Below are positions 16,795 to 26,000 of a stretch of DNA of 64,000 nt, in pieces. The position numbers were made by a program, and so were the translations under genes. Every line of letters begins with the position of its first letter. Position 1 is the stretch's first letter. The notes beneath the pieces were generated by a model, which made no database searches, was not told where the DNA came from, and saw only the letters and a list, made by a program, of their open reading frames with translations. The stretch is from assembly GCA_030431255.1 (NCBI GenBank), contig JAUIJL010000009.1, forward strand, positions 1 to 64,000, in the 5' to 3' direction. This DNA is from Thermoanaerobaculia bacterium (GTDB lineage Bacteria; Acidobacteriota; Thermoanaerobaculia; Multivoradales; J023).

Positions 16795-17334
16795 ATGCGT
16801 CATCCGCTGAACACCCTAGCCATGACCTCCCTCGCGCTCGTCGTGCTCGCCTTGGTGCTCGCCGGACCGGCTTGGTCCGCCACCTGCCGCGGTTACACCA
16901 CCACCCACACGGGCACCAGCGGCCCGGACTACATCTTCGGATCCGCTAACGCCGACGTCATCGCCGGCCTGGGGGGCAACGACGTCATCTTCGGCCACTT
17001 CGGTGGAGATCGCATTTGTGGCGACGACGGCCACGACGAGATTCACGCCAAGGCCTACGGTTACGACGGCCTACGCAATTGGCTTTACGGTGACGCCGGC
17101 AACGACAAAATGTGGGGCGCCGACGGCAACGACATCATGGAAGGAAACGACGGTAACGACTGCATGTACGGTGGTGGTGGCAACGACTTCATGCAGGGCG
17201 GCTGGGGCGACGACAAGATCTACGGCCAAAACGGTAACGATCAGATCGAAGGCAATTGGGGCTACGACTACATCGACGGCGGCAACGGCACCGATAGCTG
17301 CATCCAAGGCGAGGTCGTCGTCAACTGCCCCTGA
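16795..17334 (+). CDS. Secreted calcium-binding (RTX-type repeat) protein
   Basis: 179 residues from ATG 16795 with AAGGAG 7 bases upstream. A signal peptide (TSLALVVLALVLAGPAWS) is followed by about nine nonapeptides of the GGxGxDxxx type (GLGGNDVIF, GDAGNDKMW, GNDGNDCMY, GGGGNDFMQ), which fold as a parallel beta roll with calcium in the turns. There is no toxin or enzyme domain, and the three to four cysteines suggest disulfides. The length argues for a small stable beta-roll protein rather than an RTX toxin. No type I secretion genes are nearby, and the signal peptide indicates Sec export. Confidence 0.85.
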   Translation: MRHPLNTLAMTSLALVVLALVLAGPAWSATCRGYTTTHTGTSGPDYIFGSANADVIAGLGGNDVIFGHFGGDRICGDDGHDEIHAKAYGYDGLRNWLYGDAGNDKMWGADGNDIMEGNDGNDCMYGGGGNDFMQGGWGDDKIYGQNGNDQIEGNWGYDYIDGGNGTDSCIQGEVVVNCP

Positions 17335-17439
17335 GCCCTGACGCGATCCGCGAGCGGGCGAGCTATTACGGCTCGTCCGCCCTTCCACCCCTTCGTTGAA
17401 TCGCCACGCCGTTGAATCGGCATGCCACTGAGGATTCCC

Positions 17440-20400
17440 ATGAAAGCGCCGATCTCCATCCAAGCACCGTCGGCTTCGTTCCGGCTTGTCTTCACCTATT
17501 TGCTGTTGCTCGCGACCTGCTCCGTCGCCATCGCCGATTCCCCGATCTCCGCCCGATCGGAGAGCCTCGAGTCGAGCTCCCAAGAGCAGCGGCGGCCGAG
17601 CTCTCCGGAGCTGAGGATCGAAGGTTCGGTCCTCGACCCCGAGCGACGTGCCGTGACCGATGTCCGAGTGGAGCTGAGGGCCCTCCTGCCCTCCGGAGCC
17701 GACCGACCCACCGTCTACGCTGAATCCGACGCCCGCGGTCGATTCGCCGTGCTCGCCCCCGCAGCGGGGGTCTACGCCCTCACCGTGTCGGCACCGGGAC
17801 GGGTGCCGCTGATCTACGAGCCGTTGCCGGTGGTGGAGTCTCGACGGCTCCACGGGGCGGTTTTGCCCCCGGCCGAAAGCGCGGAAATCACCGTCCGCTA
17901 CGCCGACGGACGTCCCATGAATGCCTTGGACGCCATGGGCGGCCTGCGAATTGAAGCGACTTCTTCCCATCTGGCGCCTGCCCCTGGACATCGCGGCTGG
18001 CGGCCGGCCCTCCGGACCACCGCCGTCGGTCCGGACGGTCGGGCCGTGGTGCCCCGTTTGCGCGGCGAGCTGCTCGACCTGGTGTTGCGGCGGTTGCGGC
18101 GATCGGACACCGCCAATGTCGACGGGCAAATCGACCCTGAGATCGACCGCGAGATCGACCGTCGCTCCGGTGTGACCCAAGCGAGCTTTTCCTTGACGGA
18201 GACCTCGACGATGCGCATGGAGCATGCACGACGGAAGGTCGAGCCCACCGGCGAGATGCTCCGAGCTCGGGGTCGTGTGCTCGGAGCCGACGACCAAGGC
18301 TTGGCCGACGCTTTGGTGTGGAGCGACGACGATCCCGGCCGCTTCACCATCTCCCGAGCCGACGGTCGATTCGAGCTACCGGCTCGGCCCGGCACCTCAG
18401 CCGCCAATCCGACCGCCGGCTCGTGGTCGGCCTTGGCGCCGGGTTACCAACCGGTGACCGTCACCGTCGACTCCGAACAGCCCTTGATCCTGCGGCCGGC
18501 CCCACGGCGCGCCGGCTTCGGACGGGTGCTCGACCTCGAATCGCGTCCCATCGCCGGCGTGCTCGTGACCGTGCGGGCGGCCCGAGATCATCGATCCGCC
18601 CACTCGCTTTTCGCCCACACCCGCACCGACGACGACGGCACCTTCTTCGTCGATGCCCTGCCGGCGCCGGTGGTGGATTTGAGGGCGCACCATCCCGATT
18701 TTGTGGCCACGGTGGTGCCGGGCATCCAGACGGATCTTCGCGCGGATATGTCTACGGAATCCGACGGGAACCATGGAATAGATATTGAGCTCGACACAGC
18801 CGGGGACCCGGGCAGCCGGGCCGTGGATCTAGGCACGGTCTTTCTCGCCCCGGGCGCACCCTTGCACGGACGGGCCGTCGACCAGGCGGGACGCCCCGTG
18901 GCCGAAGTGAAAGTTTGGGCGTCCGCGGACCTGAGCACACCGACCCGCCGCTTGCTCAGCCGCCCGCCCTCCGGGGCTCCGGACGCGGTGAGCGATGCCG
19001 ACGGGCGATTCGTCATCACCGGCACCGGATCGGGTGACCTTCGCCGTCTGCACTTGCGCGCCGAAGGATTCGTGCCGCAGACCCTAGCCGCGATGCCCGC
19101 CGGCAACGAGGCTCAGCGCCCCTTCCGAGCCGTGCTGCGGCGGGGTCTCACCGTCGACGGCCGGGTGCTCGACGACCAGGGCCGACCCGTGGCCGACGCT
19201 CACGTCTCCGCCGAGCCGGTGATCGCCCTGGATCAGCCGACCCTGCCCGGCCCCGAGGCCTACGGGTCGATCCGCACCGACGAGCAGGGCAGATTCCGCT
19301 TCACCACCCTCAGCCCGCGCCACTACGAATTTTCCGTGCAAGCAGCGGGATTCCGTCCCTCGCAGACCCAAGGCCTGGACCTACGTGCCGTCGAGGGGCC
19401 CGAAGCCCCTTCTTCCCTGGTCTTTGACCTCGAAAGGGGCGCCGTGTTGCGCGGACGGATCACCAACGATCGGGGCGAGCCCGTGGCCGACGCCCGCGTG
19501 CTGGTGTCGAGAGTCGGGGCCTCGACCGACGCCCAAGGGCGCTATCGGGTGGACGGCCTGGACCCCGGCCCCCAGGTGGCCCGCATCGTGCACCCGGCCT
19601 ATCGTGCCGCCGAGCGTCCGGTGGAAATCGTGGGCCTGGAGCCCCACCGGCTCGACGTGGAGCTGCCCGCCGGCCATCGGGTTTTCGGCCGCACCGTCGA
19701 CCCAGAAGGCCTGCCCGTGCCCCGCGTGAGCCTATATTTCGATCTGGACGAGGCCGAACAAGCACAAGCCGTGCTTCGCCGTTCCACGTCCGACGCCGAC
19801 GGCTTCTTTGAGCTGGCCGATGTGCCCGACGGCACCTACAGCGTGGTCACGGAGCGTCCGGGATTCGCCACCGTGGAGCTGCCGGCGGCGCTGCGGGTCG
19901 ACGGCGAGCCCGTGCACGATCTCGAAATCGAGCTCGAGCGGGGAGCCACCGTGGAAGGGGAGATCCTCGGCGTGGATTTCGAGCAGTTGGCCTCGATTCA
20001 GGTACGGGCGGAGGGCGAATCCGGACCATCCCTCGACGGCCGGGTCAGCCACGACGGGCGATTCGTGATCGAAAACCTGCCGTCCGGACCCTGGCTGCTG
20101 ACCGCCGAGCTGCCGGACGACGCCCGTCAGGCCCGGTCTCGCCTGCGCATCGAGCCCGGCCGACTGCGCATCCGTCGCGACCTGCGCTTCGACGGCGGCG
20201 AGCTGTCGGCGGAAATTCTGCTCGACGGCGAGGCTCTGGCCGACGCCGAGGTCACCCTCGAAGGCCGCGACGTGGCCCTCACCCGCTCCGCGCTCACCGA
20301 TCATCTTGGTGAAATCCACATCTCCGATCTGGTCCCCGGGCGCTATCGCCTACACGTCTCCTATCCGCGCCGGTGGGTCAGCCACAGCCGGGAGCTGTCC

Positions 20401-21231
20401 ATCAACAACGGTTTTCAGGACACGCGCATTGACATCGAAAGCCTGATTTTCGAGGGCATCGTGCGATCGGCGGACGACGGCGAAGCCTTGGCCGGCACCC
20501 GCGTTGGCCTGGGGTTTCTGGCAGCGGCTGGGGACCCACCGGCCGACGGCGAGGCGATGCATCTCTTCTCGGTCACCAGCAAAGACGACGGTAGATTCCA
20601 TGTGCCCCGCCTGAGCGCCGGTCGCTATCGACTGCAGGTATCTCACGAAGGTTTCGGTGACCACGAGGAAGTCCTCGACCTGCGCCCCGGCATGCCTACC
20701 CACCCGGTGGAGCTTCGGCCCAGCCCCGGCTTCGAGCTGAAGGTGGTCGGAGGATCCGGCTCCGCGCCGCCCTGGGTGAGCGGACGCTTCCAACGGCACG
20801 ACGGTCGGGAGATCTCCGAGACCCGGCCGGTGAGCGACGGCGTGGCGCGGTTTTCCTCCCTGCCCGCCGGTCGCTGGACCGCCTTGTGGAGCGCGCCGGG
20901 TCGAGCCACCGTCGAAGCTGCCGTCGAGGTCCCCGGTCGGCTGGAGGTGGACCTGCCGCCGGCCGCCGACCTCCAGATCCGGGTACCCGCCCTGGAGGAA
21001 AGCGATACCCTCGCCCAGGTGAGCCTGCGTTTGCCCGACGGTCGGACGGTCCCGGTCACCACCGAGCCCACCGGCCCCGCCCGACAACATCCCGTGATCG
21101 CCGGCGCGGCCCGCCTCGGCGGTATCCCCGCCGGTCCCTGGACCGTGGAGGTGCAAGCCGCCGACGGCCGGATCTGGCGGGCCGCCTTCGTGGCCGAGGC
21201 CGAGCGCCGACATCACATACAATTGGAGTGA
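17440..21231 (+). CDS. Very large exported protein of carboxypeptidase-regulatory-like repeats
   Basis: 1263 residues from ATG 17440 (GAGGA 5 bases upstream). After a signal peptide (LVFTYLLLLATCSVAIA) it is almost wholly built of transthyretin-like CarboxypepD_reg units of about 80-100 residues, recognisable by GRVLDDQGRPVADAHVSAEP, TDEQGRFRFTTLSP and GDPGSRAVDLGTV-type loops; I count roughly ten. No protease, TonB-barrel or anchoring domain is visible. Such repeats act as spacers or adhesive modules. It precedes the small peptide, sigma, anti-sigma and CHAT genes on the same strand, with a 154-bp gap containing a palindrome, so it may be a neighbour rather than in the same transcript. Confidence 0.8.
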   Translation: MKAPISIQAPSASFRLVFTYLLLLATCSVAIADSPISARSESLESSSQEQRRPSSPELRIEGSVLDPERRAVTDVRVELRALLPSGADRPTVYAESDARGRFAVLAPAAGVYALTVSAPGRVPLIYEPLPVVESRRLHGAVLPPAESAEITVRYADGRPMNALDAMGGLRIEATSSHLAPAPGHRGWRPALRTTAVGPDGRAVVPRLRGELLDLVLRRLRRSDTANVDGQIDPEIDREIDRRSGVTQASFSLTETSTMRMEHARRKVEPTGEMLRARGRVLGADDQGLADALVWSDDDPGRFTISRADGRFELPARPGTSAANPTAGSWSALAPGYQPVTVTVDSEQPLILRPAPRRAGFGRVLDLESRPIAGVLVTVRAARDHRSAHSLFAHTRTDDDGTFFVDALPAPVVDLRAHHPDFVATVVPGIQTDLRADMSTESDGNHGIDIELDTAGDPGSRAVDLGTVFLAPGAPLHGRAVDQAGRPVAEVKVWASADLSTPTRRLLSRPPSGAPDAVSDADGRFVITGTGSGDLRRLHLRAEGFVPQTLAAMPAGNEAQRPFRAVLRRGLTVDGRVLDDQGRPVADAHVSAEPVIALDQPTLPGPEAYGSIRTDEQGRFRFTTLSPRHYEFSVQAAGFRPSQTQGLDLRAVEGPEAPSSLVFDLERGAVLRGRITNDRGEPVADARVLVSRVGASTDAQGRYRVDGLDPGPQVARIVHPAYRAAERPVEIVGLEPHRLDVELPAGHRVFGRTVDPEGLPVPRVSLYFDLDEAEQAQAVLRRSTSDADGFFELADVPDGTYSVVTERPGFATVELPAALRVDGEPVHDLEIELERGATVEGEILGVDFEQLASIQVRAEGESGPSLDGRVSHDGRFVIENLPSGPWLLTAELPDDARQARSRLRIEPGRLRIRRDLRFDGGELSAEILLDGEALADAEVTLEGRDVALTRSALTDHLGEIHISDLVPGRYRLHVSYPRRWVSHSRELSINNGFQDTRIDIESLIFEGIVRSADDGEALAGTRVGLGFLAAAGDPPADGEAMHLFSVTSKDDGRFHVPRLSAGRYRLQVSHEGFGDHEEVLDLRPGMPTHPVELRPSPGFELKVVGGSGSAPPWVSGRFQRHDGREISETRPVSDGVARFSSLPAGRWTALWSAPGRATVEAAVEVPGRLEVDLPPAADLQIRVPALEESDTLAQVSLRLPDGRTVPVTTEPTGPARQHPVIAGAARLGGIPAGPWTVEVQAADGRIWRAAFVAEAERRHHIQLE

Positions 21232-21289
21232 CATTTCTCTCATCACCAGGTCTGTCGCGTTGCCGTCCACACCGCCAGTCATGGGGTGC

Positions 21290-21353
21290 TGAAATTTTCA
21301 CCCGACGTCTTTAGAAGCGATTTCCGCAGAGGAGCCTGCAAAAGCATGCAGGC
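21290..21353 (+). promoter_or_regulatory. Candidate ECF-type promoter and hairpin upstream of the sigma operon
   Basis: TGAAATTTTCA (21290-21300, arms TGAAA/TTTCA) is followed by CGACGTC and TTTA, a layout like a GAAA-type -35 and CGTC-type -10 used by ECF sigma factors. Downstream at 21334-21353 is an inverted repeat GCCTGC-N8-GCAGGC. It could be the autoregulated promoter of the peptide-sigma-anti-sigma-CHAT genes. Confidence 0.35.
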
Positions 21354-21385
21354 AACACCCACAAACCGCACGGAGAGGAGAGACC

Positions 21386-21535
21386 ATGCAACATCAAGAT
21401 TCCGACCAACACGACAGCGCCCCAGGCAACCTGCCCGGCCCCGGCGGCCAACAGGGTGGCACGGCGAGCCACACCGGCCCACAAAATCCGGCCAAGCCCG
21501 AGCAGGACGGAAACGTCGACGGCCCGGACGATTGA
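21386..21535 (+). CDS. 49-residue disordered peptide gene ahead of the ECF sigma operon
   Basis: A short frame from ATG 21386 with an excellent GGAGAGGAG site 5 bases upstream. The product is rich in Gly, Pro, Gln, Asp and His with no hydrophobic core (APGNLPGPGGQQGG, then PEQDGNVDGPDD at the end), so it should be unstructured and cytoplasmic. I do not recognise a family. Its position just before the sigma factor, behind a promoter-like palindrome, suggests it is the first gene of that transcript. It could also be a leader peptide. Confidence 0.55.
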   Translation: MQHQDSDQHDSAPGNLPGPGGQQGGTASHTGPQNPAKPEQDGNVDGPDD

Positions 21536-21556
21536 GATCGGTGAGGGGATCGAGCG

Positions 21557-22213
21557 GTGTTCCTATGGCATACTTTGCCGGTGAGCACACCATCGGTCCC
21601 CGCGCCACCGAATCCCGCACAGGGGGAGCCCGTGATCGCTCAGGCCATCACGGACTTCCAGGCGAATCGTCGCAGAGAGGACGCCTTTCGGATTCTTTTC
21701 GAAAGCTACTACCGTCCGCTGCGACGATTCTTCTTGCGTAGATCCCTGCCGGCGGACCAATGCCTCGATCTGGCCCAAGAAACCTTGCTTTCCGTCTACC
21801 GCGCCCTCGACGGCTACCGTCCGGAAGCCCCCTTCGAGAGCTGGCTCTACACCATCGCCCGTCGGGTCCACCTGAAGTGGCTGCGCGACCGCTCCCGGGT
21901 CAAACGCTCCGGCGAAGAAATTCCCTTGGACGAAGGCCCGCAAGCCGCTCCCCTCAGCGACTCGTGGGTCGACGGGGCTTCTCCCCTGGGCGAGGTGCTC
22001 GACTCCGAGCGGCGGTTGGAAGTCCGCGCCGCCGTGGCGCAGCTGCCGGATCAAATGCGTCGATGTTTGATGCTTCAGCTCTTTCAAGAACGCAGCTATC
22101 GGGATATCGCCACCACGTTGGGCGTCTCCACTGAAACCGTGAAATCCCACCTCCGCGAGGGCCGCAAGCGACTCGCGGACGTCCTCGACCCTTCCCCAGG
22201 AAATCCGCCATGA
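21557..22213 (+). CDS. ECF (RpoE-like) RNA polymerase sigma factor
   Basis: Up to 218 residues. Region 2 is clear (AFRILFESYYRPLRRFFLRR, then DLAQETLLSVYRALDGYRPEAPFESWLYTIARR, the -10-recognising helix), as is region 4 (LPDQMRRCLMLQLFQERSYRDIATTLGVSTETVKSHLREGRKRL, a helix-turn-helix for the -35). The start is uncertain: GTG at 21557, GTG at 21581, or a later GTG near 21632 behind a G-rich stretch. The stop overlaps the anti-sigma ATG as ATGA, a strong sign of a cognate pair made in fixed ratio. Confidence 0.9.
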   Translation: MFLWHTLPVSTPSVPAPPNPAQGEPVIAQAITDFQANRRREDAFRILFESYYRPLRRFFLRRSLPADQCLDLAQETLLSVYRALDGYRPEAPFESWLYTIARRVHLKWLRDRSRVKRSGEEIPLDEGPQAAPLSDSWVDGASPLGEVLDSERRLEVRAAVAQLPDQMRRCLMLQLFQERSYRDIATTLGVSTETVKSHLREGRKRLADVLDPSPGNPP

Positions 22214-23025
22214 GCTCCTATCCTGCCGGCTCAAATCCCGGACCCCATCCCGACGATGGCGCTTTGCTCGACCACCTCGCTCAAAAGCTTCAAGGCCAGG
22301 CCTTGAAGCGGTTGCTCGACCATTTGGCCGAATGCGACGGGTGCGTGGACCGTCTCCTGGACCTGGAATCCCTGCGGCCTGATTCCTTGCGGACGGAAGC
22401 GCCCGGCACCGGCGCCGGCTCAGCGGTCGATTTCGAGCTCGAGGCGGCTTGGCGTGAGCTGCGTCCACGCCTCGGCTCAGTCGACGGCTCGGCAAACCAT
22501 GTGGCCGACGACACGGCCGGCGACGCGCCCCGCGACCTCACCGCCGGCTCGACCAGCGACCCCGCGAAAGCCGGCGGCTGGTGGTCGAAGGTGGAGGTGC
22601 TGAGGTCGGCGGCGGCAATTCTGCTGGTGGTCGCCGGCCTGCTCACCGCCCGCGTGGCACAGCTGACGGATCATGGCCGAGAGCTGGAGCGACGCCTGCA
22701 AACACCCCAAGCCGACGTGCCCGTGTTGTATTTGGAAAGCGTGCGCGCCAACGGCCGGCCCGATGTCATTGCCGGCGGCGACGGCATAGCCCTGCTGATG
22801 GTCAGCCCCAGCGATCCTCGCGCTTTCGAAGCCTACGACGCTCGGCTGCTCGACGCCGATCAGCGGGAGATCTGGCGAGCCGACGGTTTGACCCTGAGCG
22901 AGCATGGCAGCTTGCGAATCGCCCTACCCCGCTCCCTACCGCCCGGCACCTATGGCCTGGCTCTCGAAGGTCGCCTCGATGGCCGGGCAGAGCCCCTCGA
23001 AACCCACCTTCTCGAGCTCCGATGA
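22210..23025 (+). CDS. Membrane anti-sigma factor with zinc-finger motif
   Basis: 271 residues. The N-terminal cytoplasmic part carries HLAECDGCVDRLL (His-x3-Cys-x2-Cys), the zinc-binding anti-sigma signature that clamps ECF sigma factors. A transmembrane helix (AAAILLVVAGLLTARVA, about residues 138-154) leads to an extracytoplasmic domain of about 115 residues with beta-sheet character (PVLYLESVRANGRPDVIAGG, then LPPGTYGLALEGRLDG). Its start codon overlaps the sigma stop, and its stop is 16 bp before the CHAT gene. The topology allows an outside event, such as proteolysis of the outer domain, to release the sigma factor. Confidence 0.85.
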   Translation: MSSYPAGSNPGPHPDDGALLDHLAQKLQGQALKRLLDHLAECDGCVDRLLDLESLRPDSLRTEAPGTGAGSAVDFELEAAWRELRPRLGSVDGSANHVADDTAGDAPRDLTAGSTSDPAKAGGWWSKVEVLRSAAAILLVVAGLLTARVAQLTDHGRELERRLQTPQADVPVLYLESVRANGRPDVIAGGDGIALLMVSPSDPRAFEAYDARLLDADQREIWRADGLTLSEHGSLRIALPRSLPPGTYGLALEGRLDGRAEPLETHLLELR

Positions 23026-23041
23026 GCGACCTCCGGTCACG

Positions 23042-26000
23042 ATGAATCTCCGAGCGTCGAGGTTGGCGTCTTCGGGATTTGCGCCTTTGGGATTTGCGCC
23101 TTCAGGAATAGCGCTGATCTCGGCCGGGTGGCTCCTCGCATCGTTGTGCTTCGGCTGCCATCGATCGGGCATCGAAGAAACCCCTGGGGGAAACCAGGCC
23201 GATCCATCGTCGGTGACCCAAACCCGACGACCTCTGCCCACCACCGCGACCTTCGAGCTCGACGGCACCATCCGCTCTCTCCGGGCCGAAGAACGGCATA
23301 TCTACCCCATCGAGCTCGGAGCCGACGTTTACGTGGAGCTGTGGGCGGAGCAGCTGGGCATCGATGTGGTGGCCACCGTCCAACGACCCGAGGGTGGGAC
23401 CCTGGAGCTCGACAGCCCCACCGGCAAGGTCGGCGCCGAGCGCCTCGTCTTTATCACCAAAGTTTCCGGTCAGTTTCGCTTCGAGGTCCGCGCCTTCGAG
23501 GATCAAGCCACGGGCAGCTATCGGGCCGAGCTTCGAGCCCAACGTCCACCCACCGCCGCCGATCGGCGCCGAGCCGAGGCCGCCGAGTGCTTCCGCCAGG
23601 GTCAGCAGGCGGTTTGGGATCAGCAGTCGGAGCGGGCGGAGCAGGCGTTTCAGGCGGCCCTCGACGGCTGGGGCGAGGGGCCGGAAGATGGTTGGTGGAA
23701 GGTCGAAACCTTGGATCGCCTGGGTCGGCTCGCAGCGTCGCTCCGACAAGCCCGCTCCATCCCCCTGCACGCTGAAGCGGCGAGCCTCGCCGCCCAATCG
23801 AGGAGCTTCGAGCAAGAAGCCATCAACCGTTTTCTGCTCGGCCGAGAGCTGCGTCGCTCCGGCGAGCTCGAGGAAGCCCGTCGAGAGCTGGAACGGGCCC
23901 TTGAGCTCTATCTGGCTCAGGATGATGCCTACGGCCAAGCCTTGACCTACGACGAGCTCGGCGACGCGCTTCAGGATCTCGGCGAGCTTCAACAGGCCCT
24001 CGAAGCGTTCGAGCGCGCCCGCGAGCTGTGGCGAGCTCAGGGTTATAAAGACCATGAGGCCTCGATCTTGAATGATCTCAGCCACCTGGCCATGGACCTC
24101 GGCCGCTTGGACCGGGCGCGGGATCTGTTGCAAGAGGCCGACACCATTTGGCGATCCCTCGACCAGGGCTCCGAGCGAGCCTACACCCTCGACCTGCTCG
24201 GCCAGGTCGAGCAGGACGCCGGTCGGCTTCCGGAAGCTCGGCGCCACCTGGAAACGGCCCTCGAGCTGTACCGAGATTCCGATGCCCAGGGGCGCGCCAC
24301 CACCCTCGCCAACCTGGCCCAAGTCGTCGGCTCTGAGGGTGACAGAGCCCAAGCCCGGGACCTCTACCGTCAAGCCCTCGACATCTTCGTCGAGCTCAGA
24401 GATCGGCGTTCCGCCGGTCATGCTTGGAATAATCTGGCGTCCCTCGCGTCCGCCGAAGGTCTGTATGACGAATCCCTCGACGCCGCCCGTCAGGCCCTGG
24501 AGATCTTTCAAGATATCGGCCTGGCTGCCGGCGAGGCCGAGGCCCAGCACCAGATGGCCAAGGCCCTCCGGGGTTTGGGCCGCCTGCACGAAGCCCGCGA
24601 GCATTTGGCGTCCGCGGTGTCGGCATTCGAGGCGCTGCGCGGCAACGCCCGCAGCCCCACCCGGCGAGCCTACTTCTTCGCCGAGCTACAAAATCGCTAC
24701 GACCGCTACATCGACCTGTTGATGGAGCTGGCGAGCGAAGATCCCCGCTGGGCAGTGAGCGCGTTCGAGGTCCACGAGCGGCGACGGGCTCGGGTGCTTC
24801 TGGACCTCCTGAGCACGCCGCGGGGCAACCACGGCGAGGTGACCGGCAGCGAGCTGAAGGACACTGAATCGAAGGACACTGAATCGAAGGACACTGAATC
24901 GAAGGACACTGAATCGAAGGACACTGAATCGAAGGACACCGTGCCGCGGGATTCGATCCCGGCCATTCAACGGCAGATCAATCAGCTTCAGCAACAACGA
25001 GCCCAAGCGCCGGAAGCCCGTCGTCCCGAGCTCGAGCGCCGGCTGCGCGAGCTCACCGACCGCCTAGCTGAGCTGCGCGCCCGACGGCTGCCGTCGACCG
25101 TCGCCGAGCCCCTCGACGCGGAGGCCATTCGCCGCACCGTGCTTGATGACACCGTGCTGAGCGACACCGTGCTGAGCGAAACCGTGCTCGATGACACCGT
25201 GCTGAGCGACACCGTGCTGAGCGAAACCGTGCTCGATGACACCGTGCTCGACCAAGAAACCGTGCTGCTGGCCTACGCCCTGGGCCGGTCCCGCGGTTTC
25301 TTGTGGTTGATCGACCGCCGAGGTCTGGTGCTCACCGCCGAGCTGCCGCCCGCCGACGAGCTGGACGGGCATATCGGATCGGCCTACCGAGCCCTCGCCT
25401 TGCGGCCCCGTCGGGAAGGCCGCCGACAACGGCGGGCAGCCCTATGCCAAGCATCCGACATCCTGCTCGGGCCGGTGGCGGAGCTGCTCAGCGGCCCGCT
25501 CGCGGGTCGTCGATTGGCGATCATGGCCGACGGTCCCCTCGAGCGGCTCGCCTTCGGCGCCCTACCCTTTCCCACCGGTTCAACCAGTCGCGCCGGCGCC
25601 GACGAAACCACGGGCTCCGACGAAGAGGCTTGCGCCGACTCGTTCTTAATCGAAAGCCACGAGCTGGTGCACTTGCCGTCCGCTTCCATCACCCACGCTT
25701 TGCGACGACGTCGAGCCGAAGCCGCCGAGCCCCGGCCGTCAGCCCTGGTGGTCGCGGATCCGATCTTCGGTCGCGGAGATCCGAGACTCGGCAGCCGAGG
25801 ACAGCAGTCGACCGGCGAAGGTCGACACACCCTCCAGCGGCTGCCCCACACCGGACGCGAAGCGGAGATCGTGCTGCGAAACGCCGAGCTCACCGGCCGC
25901 CCAGGGCACGCCTTCGTCGGCTCGGACGCCACCAAAGTCAATTTGCTGGGCGACGGCGCGGGCGTCTACGGCGGCCTTCACGCTTTCGAGACCTTGCACT

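Noticed and set aside
16795-17334. RTX toxin
   Set aside because: Only the calcium beta-roll repeats and a Sec signal are present; there is no toxin or enzyme domain and no type I secretion genes.
23102-24604. A 500-codon open frame on the minus strand opposite the CHAT gene
   Set aside because: It is a by-product of the high-GC coding frame on the plus strand; it lacks recognisable motifs and would conflict with the strong TPR frame.
24857-25240. Pentapeptide-repeat fold for the KDTES and TVLxD arrays
   Set aside because: True pentapeptide repeats follow A(D/N)LXX with a central Leu/Phe in every unit. KDTES lacks it, and TVLxD is short and irregular.
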